This document shows, piece after piece, positions 42,027 through 51,704 of a stretch of DNA of 64,000 nt. The stretch spans positions 61,207,501 through 61,271,500 of the forward strand of contig JAUMIR010000001.1 of assembly GCA_030847615.1 (NCBI GenBank), read 5' to 3'. The translations under genes were made by a program, and so were the position numbers. Every line of letters starts with the position of its first letter. Positions within the stretch are counted from its first letter, which is position 1. Below the pieces are notes generated by a model. The model was not told where the DNA came from. It saw only the letters and a list, made by a program, of their open reading frames with translations, and did no database searches. The DNA comes from Gambelia wislizenii. Its lineage: Eukaryota; Chordata; Lepidosauria; Squamata; Crotaphytidae.

Positions 42027-45000
42027 ATGGCGGGAACAAAATTCATGACGTGGAATGTGAAAGGGTTGAATGCAGAAAAGAAAAGGAATTTAGTATTTCA
42101 TTATCTTAAAAAATCAAAAATAGATGTTATTTGCCTACAGGAAACCAGGATAAAGAAATCACAGGAATTTAGGCTAGACCAAAAAAATCTAGGAGAAACA
42201 TTTGTATCATCAAATGTGAAAAAGAAGAAGGGGGTGGTACTATATGTTAACCCGCAACTAAGACCAACCTTGATTTTGGCTGATGAAAAAGGTAGATATA
42301 TAATGGTAGAGATAATATTGGATAACATCAAAATATTGGTAATGGGTATCTATGTTCCTATAGAAGAAAAGCATAGTTTCTTTGGAGAATTAAAAAACAT
42401 AATAGGACACATGAGCTATGATAACTGGTGTCTACTGGGTGATTTCAATGGGGTAGTAGAACCAAAAGTGGATAGATATTCAGAGAAAACGACGCATAAC
42501 AAAACAAATACAAAATATCAAGGAAAATTAACAAAGGAATTTTTTGATATAGCAGAGGAGCTACAATTAATAGATATTTGGAGATTTAAAGAGGGGGAAG
42601 CAAAAGAGTATACCTATTATTCAGATGTACACTGTTCGTTCTCAAGAATTGACATGATATGGATCAGCGCCAACCTGGTAAGTAACATCAAAAAAATAGA
42701 TGTCTTGCCAAAACCGCTGTCGGACCACAATCCGGTATTGGCGGTAATAAAAAGTAGAAAAATAAGGAACAATTGGAGAATTAATGTATCATTGCTATTC
42801 AAAGAAGAAGTGATTGAAGACTGTAAGAAAAAATTGAAAGAGTACTTTGAACTGAATTTAAATAAAGGGACAGACATTAATATGGTTTGGGACGCAGGGA
42901 AAGCAGTGATGAGGGGTGTATTCAAGAATTGGAATATAATAATTAATAGGAGGAAACAAGCAAGGAGAAAGACAATTCTGGATGAAATAAAACAAAAAGA
43001 ACAAGAACTGGTGAAGGCCCCAAATAATAAGAAATTGGTAACCCAAATTAAAATACTGCAGGAACAATTAAATATGATAGCGACAGAGGAAATGAAGAAA
43101 AAGCTAGACTTTTTAAAACAAAAAAACTTTGAACAGGGTAACAAATCGGGTAGGTGGCTGGCTTATAGATTGAGAAAGGAAAGAACAAAAAGATTAATAA
43201 TAAAAATTAAATCTGGGGATAGAGAAATAATAGATGAACTGCAAATTCAAAGAATATTTCACAATTACTTTAAATCAATATATCAAAAGAAAGAAATCTC
43301 AATAATGAAGGTGAATGAATATATTAAGAAATGTGGTATCAATAAAATATCAGACATACAAAGAGAATTATTAAATAAAGAAATAACGATAGAAGAAATT
43401 GCAGATATTCTAGGGAAAATGAAAACGAAGAAATCACCAGGTCCAGATGGCCTGCCAGTGGAATATTATAGAATATTTCAAGATGAACTAACAGACCCAC
43501 TACTGAAGGTAATAAAGAATATTTTGAATACGAACCAAATCCCTAATAGTTGGAAAGAGGCAAATATAGTTTTAATTCCTAAGGAAGGACGGGACCAATT
43601 ACAAATAAAGAATTATCGACCCATCTCCCTACTGAACACAGATTATAAAATTTTTGCGGCAATACTAGCTAGTAGACTCAAAGTTTTTTTGCAAGGTTAT
43701 ATAAAGTATGATCAAAACGGCTTCCTGCCCAACAGACAAATAAAAGATAACATTAGATCGATTATTAATATAACCGAATATTTACACTACCACAATGAAA
43801 CTAAAGGAGCATTAATCTTCTTAGATGCAGAAAAAGCATTTGACAATTTAAATTGGCTCTTCATGATAAGGGTATTAGAAGAAATGGACTGTGGTCCGAA
43901 GTTTAGTAAGTGGATTCAATTAATATATCAGGAACAAAAAGCTAAATTAATAATAAATGGAAAATTATCAGAAGAAATAGGAATTGAAAAGGGCACCAGA
44001 CAGGGTTGTCCTCTATCTCCCTTATTATTTATTGTAGTATTAGAAATTCTTCTTAATGAATTAAGAAAGGACAAAGAAATCAAAGGACTTAAGGTTAAGA
44101 AAGAAGAGTATAAAGTAAAGGCATTTGCTGACGATCTGGTGGTAATTTTAGAGGACCCAATAAAAGGAGTGGATGGGTTAATGGCAAAAATAGAGGAATT
44201 TGGAAAATTGGCGGGATTCAAGATTAATAAAGAAAAAACGAAAATACTGACGAAAAATTTAGATAGAAAAGAAAAAGAAGAATTAGAAAAGAAAACAAAT
44301 TGTGAGATAGTGGAAAAGGTAAGATATTTAGGGATTAACTTGTCAACAAATAATCAACAACTATTTTACAATAATTATGACAAAATTTGGAAAGACATTA
44401 AAATAGATTTGAGGAGATGGCAAGGTTTGAATCTGACTCTTTTAGGAAGAATAGCTACCATTAAAATGAATGTGCTACCGAAACTAATATTTCTTTTTCA
44501 AACTATACCTATAATTATTTCGAACAAAATTTTCAGAACTTGGCAAACAGACTTAAGCAAATTCTTGTGGGCGGGTAGAAAACCTAGAATCAAATGGAAA
44601 CTATTAACAGATGATAGACACAGAGGGGGATTGGGTTTACCGGATTTGAGAACTTACTTTGAGGCAACGTGTCTATCATGGATGAAACAATGGATATTGT
44701 TAGAAAATAGAAGAGAGCTAGAATTAGAGGGATTTGACTTAAAAGCAGGCTGGCATGGCTATTTGGGTTACAATAAATCCAAAATAAATAAAGATTTTAA
44801 GAATCATGTAGTGCGAAGAGCATTGTTTAGAGTGTGGGAGAAGTATAGAAATAGGCTTTGCCCAAAAATTCCAGGCTGGTTATCTCCACAGGAAGCCTTT
44901 TGCAAAAATGAGCTAAGAGATTACAATTGGATAACCTATAGAGAATTAATGGTGAAAGACAGAAATAAATGGAGAATTAAAGAGTGGCAGGAATTAACAG

Positions 45001-45809
45001 CGGAAGGGATACAACTACAATGGTTAACATACTACCAAATTAGGGCTAGGATCAAGGAGGATCTAAAATTAAGACAATATGAAAGTGAAACTTCAGAGTT
45101 CGAAAAATTATTGAGGGCAAATAACAAGCATTTAATTAGTAGACTTTATAGTTACTTATTAAAATGGAACTTAGAAGACGAACAGGTAAAACATTGTATG
45201 GTAGAATGGGCCAGGGATATAGGACACAATATTCAATTGGAGCAATGGGAGGAAACATGGAAGAGGGGTCTGAAATTCACGTGCTGCTATAATCTGAAGG
45301 AAAATTACTATAAATTAATGTATAGATGGTACATAACCCCATCAAAATTAGCTAGAATGAAGAAAGACATATCCTCACAATGCTGGAGATGCAAACACCA
45401 AAAGGGATCCTTTTACCATATGTGGTGGGACTGCAATAAAGTAAGAAGATTTTGGAGGAAGATAAATAAAGAGATAGAGAAAATTATAGAGGTGAGGTTG
45501 GACCTAAGACCAGAGTTATATTTATTAAATATGGTCAATTTAGAAAATTCAAAAGAGAAGGAACATAGATACCTATTACTTTACTTGATCACAGCAGCAA
45601 GGTTGGTCTTGGCAAAGTGCTGGAGAGCGGAAGAAGTACCAACTAAGTTAGAATGGCTACAGAAGGTTGTAGAACTGGCCCAATCGGACAAATTGACGAA
45701 TTGGATTAGAAAGAAAACAACAAAGGACTATACAAAGATATGGGGGCCATTTATAAAATATGTCAATCAGAAAGAAGGAGATATAAGTACTCTTGGTTTC
45801 TATAGTTAG
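42027..45809 (+). CDS. L1 ORF2 protein: endonuclease-reverse transcriptase, intact
   Basis: Length is 1260 codons, close to the 1275 of human ORF2p. The APE-type endonuclease is at residues 1-235: TWNVKGLN, CLQETR, LLGDFNGV, and SDHNPVLAV at about 230. Reverse transcriptase motifs are SPGPDGLPVEYY (about 470), DAEKAFDNLNW (about 600), GTRQGCPLSPLLFI (about 657) and the catalytic AFADDLVV (about 698). The C-terminal CWRCKHQKGSFYHMWWDC (about 1118-1137) is the Cys-rich segment of L1s. All catalytic residues I looked for are present and there are no stops. It nicks target DNA and copies L1 RNA in the nucleus. The element is cut off from its own promoter, so expression would depend on surrounding transcription. 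A-rich codon use is typical of L1. Confidence 0.95.
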   Translation: MAGTKFMTWNVKGLNAEKKRNLVFHYLKKSKIDVICLQETRIKKSQEFRLDQKNLGETFVSSNVKKKKGVVLYVNPQLRPTLILADEKGRYIMVEIILDNIKILVMGIYVPIEEKHSFFGELKNIIGHMSYDNWCLLGDFNGVVEPKVDRYSEKTTHNKTNTKYQGKLTKEFFDIAEELQLIDIWRFKEGEAKEYTYYSDVHCSFSRIDMIWISANLVSNIKKIDVLPKPLSDHNPVLAVIKSRKIRNNWRINVSLLFKEEVIEDCKKKLKEYFELNLNKGTDINMVWDAGKAVMRGVFKNWNIIINRRKQARRKTILDEIKQKEQELVKAPNNKKLVTQIKILQEQLNMIATEEMKKKLDFLKQKNFEQGNKSGRWLAYRLRKERTKRLIIKIKSGDREIIDELQIQRIFHNYFKSIYQKKEISIMKVNEYIKKCGINKISDIQRELLNKEITIEEIADILGKMKTKKSPGPDGLPVEYYRIFQDELTDPLLKVIKNILNTNQIPNSWKEANIVLIPKEGRDQLQIKNYRPISLLNTDYKIFAAILASRLKVFLQGYIKYDQNGFLPNRQIKDNIRSIINITEYLHYHNETKGALIFLDAEKAFDNLNWLFMIRVLEEMDCGPKFSKWIQLIYQEQKAKLIINGKLSEEIGIEKGTRQGCPLSPLLFIVVLEILLNELRKDKEIKGLKVKKEEYKVKAFADDLVVILEDPIKGVDGLMAKIEEFGKLAGFKINKEKTKILTKNLDRKEKEELEKKTNCEIVEKVRYLGINLSTNNQQLFYNNYDKIWKDIKIDLRRWQGLNLTLLGRIATIKMNVLPKLIFLFQTIPIIISNKIFRTWQTDLSKFLWAGRKPRIKWKLLTDDRHRGGLGLPDLRTYFEATCLSWMKQWILLENRRELELEGFDLKAGWHGYLGYNKSKINKDFKNHVVRRALFRVWEKYRNRLCPKIPGWLSPQEAFCKNELRDYNWITYRELMVKDRNKWRIKEWQELTAEGIQLQWLTYYQIRARIKEDLKLRQYESETSEFEKLLRANNKHLISRLYSYLLKWNLEDEQVKHCMVEWARDIGHNIQLEQWEETWKRGLKFTCCYNLKENYYKLMYRWYITPSKLARMKKDISSQCWRCKHQKGSFYHMWWDCNKVRRFWRKINKEIEKIIEVRLDLRPELYLLNMVNLENSKEKEHRYLLLYLITAARLVLAKCWRAEEVPTKLEWLQKVVELAQSDKLTNWIRKKTTKDYTKIWGPFIKYVNQKEGDISTLGFYS

Positions 45810-46467
45810 GCAAACAATCAGATGGATAAATAGGGTACAATGTAAATCTTATTTACTGTTCATTTTACTGTTTAGACGTTATAGTAAGGAAGAGATGTAA
45901 ATAGATGTAAATATACGCAAAACCGCAAGAGAATGTGGTTATGTGTTTAATAAGTATATGTGAAGTGTTGTCGGCAGGGAAATATGCGCAGTAGGAAAGA
46001 AAAAGAGAAAAAAGAAGGCAGGGCAGACCATTAAGAGCAGGGTCATACAATGGAAATGACAAAATACTATTTTGTGTTATAGGAGGTGAAATATGGAAAA
46101 TATCACAGAACCAAACAAGACCAAGCGGGAAGTCTTTTAATAATTAGATGTATATGTGATGTATGTGTATTTGCTAAACTGTGCTAAACTGTGCACTTCT
46201 ATTTTTTTTTTTCTTTTTCTTTTCTCTTTTTTTTTTCCTTTTTTTTCTTTTCTTTCTTCGACCTTTTTTCTTCTTGTCTTTTTTGTCTCTTTTTTTTTTT
46301 CCTCTTCTTCTTTTCCCTTTCTTTCTTTTTTATCTTCTGTCTTTATACAGGATGTACATGTTAATGTTTGATTTTTGCTGTTAATAATGTTATTACTGTT
46401 TAGATTTTGTTGTTATCTTTGTTATTACTTGTTATTCAATAAAAATTAAAAAAAAAAAAAAAAAAAA
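45810..46467 (+). other. L1 3'UTR with pyrimidine tract and poly(A)
   Basis: A nearly pure T/C tract spans 46196-46345 on the coding strand. A poly(A) signal AATAAA follows at about 46438, then about 20 A. Mammalian L1s carry a purine tract in the same region on the coding strand, so the strand bias here is reversed. Confidence 0.8.
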
Positions 46468-46624
46468 AGAAACATCCGAAGAACGTTTTTTTCTACGAAA
46501 TAAGGCCAATCTCTCCGCGGGGGACAATGTGGCTGTGGGAGTACTCAAGTCGGCAGCTGTAGGAGATAGGACACAAGATATTGAATGAAATTTTTTTTGG
46601 CCGTACAGAGGAAGGTGTAGTGAA

Positions 46625-47570
46625 TCATAGAATCATAGAATCATAGAATCATAGAATTGCAGAGTTGGAAGAGACCACGAGGGCCATCCAGTCCAACCCC
46701 CTGCCACGCAGGAAATCACAATCAAAGCATCCCCGACAGATGGCCATCCAGCCTCTGTTTAAAGACCTCCAAGGAAGGAGACCCCACCACGCTCCGAGGG
46801 AGTGTGTTCCACTGCCGAACAGCTCTGACTGTCAAAAAGTTCCTCCTCATGTTGAGGTGGAATCTCTGTTCCTGGAGCTTGCACCCATTGCTCCGTGTTC
46901 CAGTCTCTGGAGCAGCAGAAAACAAGCCTGCTCCATCCTCAGCGTGACATCCCTTCAAATACTTAAACAGGGCTATCATATCGCCTCTAAACCGTCTTTT
47001 TTCCAGGCTAAACATACCCAGCTCCCTAAGTCTCTCCTCATAAGGCATTGTTTCCAGACCTTTCACCATTTTAGTTGCCCTTCTCTGGACACGCTCCAAT
47101 TTGTCAATATCCTTTCTGAATTGTGGTGCCCAGAACTGGACACAGTATTCTAAGTGAGGTCTGACCAAGGCAGAATAGAGTGGCACTATTACTTCCCTTG
47201 ATCTAGACACTATACTTCTATTGATACAGCCCAAAATTGCATTGGCCTTTTTAGCTGCCGCATCACACTGTTGGCTCATGTTCAACTTGTGGTCTACTAG
47301 GACTCCTAGATCCCTTTCGCACATAGTCTCATTCAGCCAGGTCTCTCCCATCCTATATTTATGCATTTCATTTTTCCGCCCTAAATGCAGTACTTTACAT
47401 TTCTCCGTATTGAATTTCATTTTGTTAGCTTTGGCCCAGCTCTCCAGTCTATCCAGGTCATTCTGAATTTTGATCCTGTCCTCTAGGGTATTAGCTACTC
47501 CTCCCAATTTGGTGTCATCTGCAAATTTGATAAGTATGCCCCTAATTCCCTCATCTAAGTCATTGACTTA
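46625..47570 (-). mobile_element. CR1 LINE, 5' truncated, young; in the Harbinger gene
   Basis: The open frame on the minus strand runs from about 47555 to 46722: LIKFADDTKLGG with the FADD catalytic motif, then DRLESWAKANKMKFN, LGVLVDHKLNMSQQCDAAAK, LVRPHLEYCVQFWAPQFRK, and the C-terminal block ending HLSGML. It starts just 5' of the catalytic box, so only the end of the RT is present. The tail is four tandem ATCATAGA-type units. It is nearly identical to 17036-17887. It splits the second exon of the Myb-like gene; I could not find a target duplication, which is normal for CR1. Confidence 0.9.
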
Positions 47571-47750
47571 GCCCTATAGTCCTTGGAGGCATACCATTAC
47601 ACGCAGGTGTGGTTGACCACACAGTGTCAATTTCCTCAACCACTACCGTATTGTTAACCTGAGTTTCATTGACTACCACGTTTGCCTCTCCCTCCTCAGT
47701 AAGGCTTACAGTCACAGTAGCATCACCAGATTCCTGGGTGGGAGATACAT

Positions 47751-48394
47751 CTGGTTAACAAAGAAAAATAAAATAAAACACCAGAGTTATTCGTTAGAAT
47801 ACACGTAAGCAGTTTACATATTCTGCAGCAGTGCCTAGCCCCCAGTGGAAGAGGGCAACAAGTAGTATACATCCTTGTTTATGGCTAGTTCAGGGGACGC
47901 CATTTCAAACATGCCAAGGTGCATGCATCACTTTTCAGTCCCAGGGCACAGAAACAAAAGAGCACCATTTGGTTTTTACTGCCGTCATTAGCATAAAAAA
48001 AAGAGGATACCTCAATACAGCACATCAACAATTCAGGGCATAGTTTTAAACATGGCGAACTTAGGTAGTATTTCTAAAATTAAAAGCGGTAAAGCTTCTG
48101 TTCATCGTAGCAGCAAGCGACTGTTAACAATATTTTTTGGAGATGTGAAAACGGAAAATTAAACATCCGAGTTTTCACTTAGATGCTGTACAGTTCCACT
48201 AATAGAAACAGTAAAAAACAGCTGTAAATTACTCGGCAGTACAGTACAGTACAGACCCAAAGAATGAATATCAGCATTGGGTTAGCATTGAACATTTAGA
48301 AAGAAATTTAAATGGCACAATACTGAAACTCGTGTACAGGATTAATCGATTTTTCACAAAATTTTTACATGGTTTTTTTTAAAAAAAAACTCAC
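47751..48394 (-). other. Intron of the Harbinger Myb-like gene
   Basis: Donor GTGAGT at 48394-48389 and acceptor TTCTTTGTTAACCAG ending at 47751 on the minus strand. The phases of the two exons match (G + AT gives Asp). A short ACAGT tandem lies at 48238-48252. No other feature is seen. Confidence 0.65.
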
Positions 48395-48850
48395 CCAGGG
48401 GTTGCGAAAACAGTTCCTCAGAGAACCCCTGCAACATCTCTTGGGATGATGGAGGGAATTCCTCTTCTTCTGCGATGAGGGGTGTGTGATGGGGAACTGC
48501 TGACCCTCGCGGAACCCGCAAAATGTCGGTGGTGCTTCCGAGCTGCTTCGGGTGGTAGTTGACATCACCGCCCAGAATGACATGCAGTTCTTTATAAAAG
48601 GGCATTGTAGCCGCATTGTTGCCACTTTTTGAGTTGTGGTCGTTTACCTGGTGATAATTCTTCCACATCAGTTTCGGCTTCATTCGGCACTCTTCAACGG
48701 TGCGGTCATGCCCTTTCTTTTTCATTTTGGCAGCAATCTTTTCAAACAAGTCTATATTTCTGTGGGATCCCCTCAGCTGCTCCTGCACCTTCTCCTCGCC
48801 CCATATGGCCAAAAGATCTATGGTTTCATTGTAGGACCACAAGGTCCCGG
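48395..48850 (-). CDS. Myb/SANT-like exon 1 (DNA-binding domain)
   Basis: This is the intact DNA-binding exon of the interrupted accessory gene. Three helices with Trp/Phe/Leu spacing (W...ETIDLLAIW, NIDLFEKIAAKM, VEECRMKPKLMWKNYH) match the Myb/SANT-like class found in Harbinger partners. The C-terminal part (EEEEFPPSSQEMLQGFSEELFSQPL) is acidic. A frame running past the donor to 48354 is intron read-through and ends soon. Confidence 0.75.
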
Positions 48851-48989
48851 AAGTTGACCATGATTAGGAAATTGCCAAATATGGTGCTGCAGCCTCCCAG
48901 CTCTTCTGGAACAGTATCGGCAGGGGGACAGCGTCATCCAAAATGGCCCCCCTGCCGTGCAGCAGCCTCGCAACGTGGACGAGTCTGCT

Positions 48990-49203
48990 TGCATTACAAA
49001 TTGCTGTCCGAAAAAGTCCTAAGAGCTGTTCAGCAGTGGAATGCACTGCCTCAGAGGGTGGTGGAGTCTCCTTTTTTGGAGGTTTTTAAGCAGAGGCTGG
49101 ATGGCTATCTGTCAGGAATGCTTTGATTGTGTATTGCTGCATGGCAGGGGGTTGGACTGGATGTCCCTTGTGGTCTCTTCCAACTCTATGATTCTATGAT
49201 TAT
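48990..49203 (+). mobile_element. CR1 LINE 3' end
   Basis: It starts at AAGTCCTAAGAGCTGTTCAG and includes AGTGGAATGCACTGCCTCAG, GTCTCCTTTTTTGGAGG, GGATGTCCCTTGTGGTCTC and the tail TTCTATGATTATG. It abuts the upstream region of the Myb-like exon 1 and may have replaced the right end of the Harbinger element. Confidence 0.85.
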
Positions 49204-49320
49204 GTGACAAGAACTTCCCTCACTCTTCTCTGTTTTTTTTTAAGTCAATGCCACTGCCTTCACTTAGCATTCATAAAAAGAATGGCATTAAACTTGAAAA
49301 ATTCTACTCAAAATGTCTAA

Positions 49321-49626
49321 GAGCCCCTTATTGCATGAGGTAAGGGAAGCAGTTTTAAAGCTAGAGAATAGTGCGGCACTTTGCCTTATCGCTCTATGTT
49401 GGCGTGCTTCAGCTGTTCTTCCATTTTGGTCCTGTGGAAGACAGTCGTAAACTCAAGTTTTTTTGCTAACTGGAAAAATCTGTTAGCAAAAAACACTCAT
49501 CTTTACCACTTTCTCCCACAGGACTGGAATGGGAGAACTGTTGAAGCACGCCAACTTGGTATGATAAGACAAGGTGAGATGCACTACTCTTTAAAGCTGC
49601 TTCCCTTCCCTCATGTGATAGGCCCC
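49321..49626. mobile_element. Palindromic MITE with TAA duplication
   Basis: The two halves (49321-49470 and 49480-49626) are imperfect reverse complements. Well-matched arms include GCGTGCTTCAGCTGTTC / GAACTGTTGAAGCACGC. TAA flanks both sides (49318-49320 and 49627-49629), the duplication typical of Tourist/Harbinger MITEs. The ends are GAGCCCCTTATTGCATGAGG and, inverted, GGGGCCTATCACATGAGG. It is the same family as 1-135. Confidence 0.7.
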
Positions 49627-49629
49627 TAA

Positions 49630-50488
49630 AGTTGTCCTTTAACAGGAGAAAAAGCAGTAACTAGAAAACATTGCTCATTACACCCAATAATAGTGATAGT
49701 GTTAATAATGATAATAATTATGGTGATGATTACTTTTAACATGTTATTTTTTAGCTGTAACTTTATTATACTCATTGCAAAACCAAAAATGAGCTTGTTT
49801 AGGATAACAACATTACTATGAAGCCATTGCTTTCAGGCTCTGAAACTACCATGGTGGATCCCAAGTGGAGGGATTCTGCTGTTCTCAATTAAAAGGCATT
49901 GTGCAACTTTTTCCCCTCAATGGATTTTCTTTGATAAGAAGAAAGAAGGGGAAAAAACCAATGGGGAAGCATAGGAGGACTGCAAATTAAAGATGCCATC
50001 ACCTGGGCTTTTGTTAAAGCCTCTTGAAAGATAGATGACTGCTACATTAACTTGCTCCTCTCTGTTCAATGCCACCTTCTCCATTTTACCATTGTCATCC
50101 TGTACAGGTGGGAAATATTCCATCTTCTATAGGAAGAAGTATGGCATTCCTTTTGCTGCCTCTGGATGGAATCTCATGATCTCATGTTGCTGAGGCTCAA
50201 CAGGGTTAGACATTAATACAAGTTGATGTTAACAGTCATAGTCATAATCTTCTAGCAGAGAGTTTTATTTGGCCCAGGACTTTGTTTGGGTGCAAGGCAC
50301 TGTCAAGCATGCAGAGATGTGAGTATCCTGAAGGCCTGGCTATGTTTTATACCCCAAAGCAAGCTTTAAGGCAGATCTGACTTTGTATTATCTCATATAA
50401 AGAAGACTTCCCTGGAGATGTGAGTGTATTATTTAGGGTTGTCCAAATCTCCCTGCAGAGTGTGGAATCCCAGTTCCTTGCTCATTTA
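49630..50488. other. No recognisable gene
   Basis: AT-rich unique-looking sequence, with an imperfect (ATA/ATG)-rich stretch at 49690-49735. Confidence 0.4.
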
Positions 50489-50490
50489 TA

Positions 50491-50665
50491 CAGTTGATCT
50501 TCCATATCCACAGATTTAACCATCCACAGATTCAGCCATCCATAGCTTGAAAATATTTTTTAAAAATCCCAAAAGCAAACCTTGATTTTGCCATTTTAGG
50601 TATATAAGGGACACTATTTTACTATGCCATTGTATATAATGGGACAGGAGCACACACAGATTTTG

Positions 50666-50698
<33 letters not shown>

Positions 50699-50748
50699 GT
50701 GGTCCTGGAACCAAACTCCAATGGATACCAAGGGCCCACTGTATATAT
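50491..50748 (+). mobile_element. pogo/Tigger-type MITE with internal (GT)n
   Basis: It begins TACAGTTGATCTTCCATATC and ends TACCAAGGGCCCACTGTATA. The centre GATTTTGCCATTTTAGG, ATATAAGGGACACTATTTTA matches the copies at 5232 and 21774. The block that normally reads GGTATCCACGGGGGTCC has expanded into (GT)n at 50668-50698. Confidence 0.7.
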
Positions 50749-51700
50749 TTTGGTAATGATCTGTATAGGGGCAGTACATGGGGCAGTGTCTTGTGCCAAA
50801 ATCAAGTACTGGACTGGATGCAGTTCTATCTTGTGTCACAGATGATGCTGTTTTTAAGTGTATGGGTGTATGATTCAAATGAGCCAGTGCTTAGTTTAGC
50901 ACAAACACCCCCAGTTCCTTTTTCCTGATATATTCTTGACATGCATTTTGGCTGTTGTCAGCATGTTACCCTGAGAGGTGTGTGTGGGTGTGTGGGATAC
51001 GTTAGAGTCCCACCTGTGATGCTAACATCTCCTTTAATATTTGAGGAAATTGTTAGCTTAGTACTAACTGTAGAGGAGGGTCCAGTTAAAGTAAAACAAA
51101 GTATTTTATTGAAATAATACAGAAAGTAAACTAACATACACAACATATATTCTTATGAACCATACAAGGCTATAACAGAGTAAGGCAGAAAGGTTGGGTA
51201 GAGAGAGAGACGTTCGGGAAGATAGGGTGACAGTTACCAGTTTTGAGGAAAAGGGAGTTCTGTGCAACGAAGATACTCAGACTGGCATTTGAGGGTGGCA
51301 CAGCAAAGAAGAGAATGATGAGGTCCAGCCGTATCACACCTTGGCTGTGACACACCTTGCTGTTGTTGGGGTTGTAATATTTATACTCTATTCTGTGCCT
51401 TGGAGGGGCGAGTTAGTAATAGCAAAGCCTGGGTGGCTTTCTTACAGAATAGACAAAAGAAACTGAAACTCAATGGTTTGCTTTAATTGCAGAGAGATAG
51501 AACATTGATGGGCTTGTGACAACCTCATAAAGTTGGACAGGAGGGGTGTGTGAGGAGAGATTTCTTTAGGATATGGATTGACGAATGGTCACTTGTTTAC
51601 ATGGTTGAATTATTGCTTGAACACCTACGGCTGGGAGAAAGGATTAGCATATACCCCTTAATGACTCATCTGTTAGCATCTCTCTCTCTCTCTCTCTCTC
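50749..51700. other. No gene; (CT)n at 51677-51700
   Basis: Apart from the CT dinucleotide run next to the inverted LINE, this is unique-looking sequence with no coding signal. Confidence 0.4.
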
Positions 51701-51704
51701 TGGG

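Larger units (their letters stand above)
41253..46467 (+). mobile_element. L1 LINE, 5' truncated in ORF1, otherwise complete
   Basis: It holds the ORF1 3' part, a 170-bp inter-ORF spacer, complete ORF2, a 3'UTR of about 630 bp and a poly(A) tail of about 20 bases, with 9-bp duplications on both sides. It is truncated inside ORF1, the usual outcome of target-primed reverse transcription. The intact 1260-codon ORF2 shows that the insertion is recent relative to its surroundings. Confidence 0.95.
41073..48850 (-). pseudogene. Harbinger Myb/SANT-like accessory gene, interrupted twice
   Basis: The gene runs leftward. Exon 1 (to 48395) encodes a trihelix/SANT domain: LWSYNETIDLLAIWGEEKVQEQ, HRNIDLFEKIAAKMKKKG, RTVEECRMKPKLMWKNYHQ. 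A donor CTGG|GTGAGT joins at 47750 to an exon starting in phase (AACCAG|AT), giving DVSPTQESGDATVTV and an acidic Val/Glu/Thr-rich linker. The CR1 cuts this near 47570. The frame resumes at about 46622-46477 as SPTAADLSTPTATLSPAERL, LALFRRKKRSSDV. It is cut by the L1 and continues in the same frame at 41252-41073 (SEMMANTRSVADMFASRIEK, then a stop). The total without inserts would be about 315 residues. The start codon is uncertain: the frame is open 15 codons or fewer before LWSYNE and lacks an ATG there. In the family this protein binds the termini and brings the transposase to DNA. No intact product is possible here. Confidence 0.8.
38568..48990. mobile_element. PIF/Harbinger DNA transposon, expanded by nested L1 and CR1
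   Basis: The left end starts GGGCGCCAGTTACACGAC and is followed by repeated TTTAYACG words. Inside are a transposase in two exons on + (38949-40512) and a Myb/SANT-like gene on - (about 48850 down to 41073), facing each other. This is the standard two-gene arrangement of the superfamily. L1 (41253-46468) and CR1 (about 46625-47570) account for about 6.2 kb, so the original element was about 4 kb. No right terminal repeat was found before the CR1 tail at about 48990, so the right end is probably deleted or replaced. A left target duplication cannot therefore be confirmed. Confidence 0.8.
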
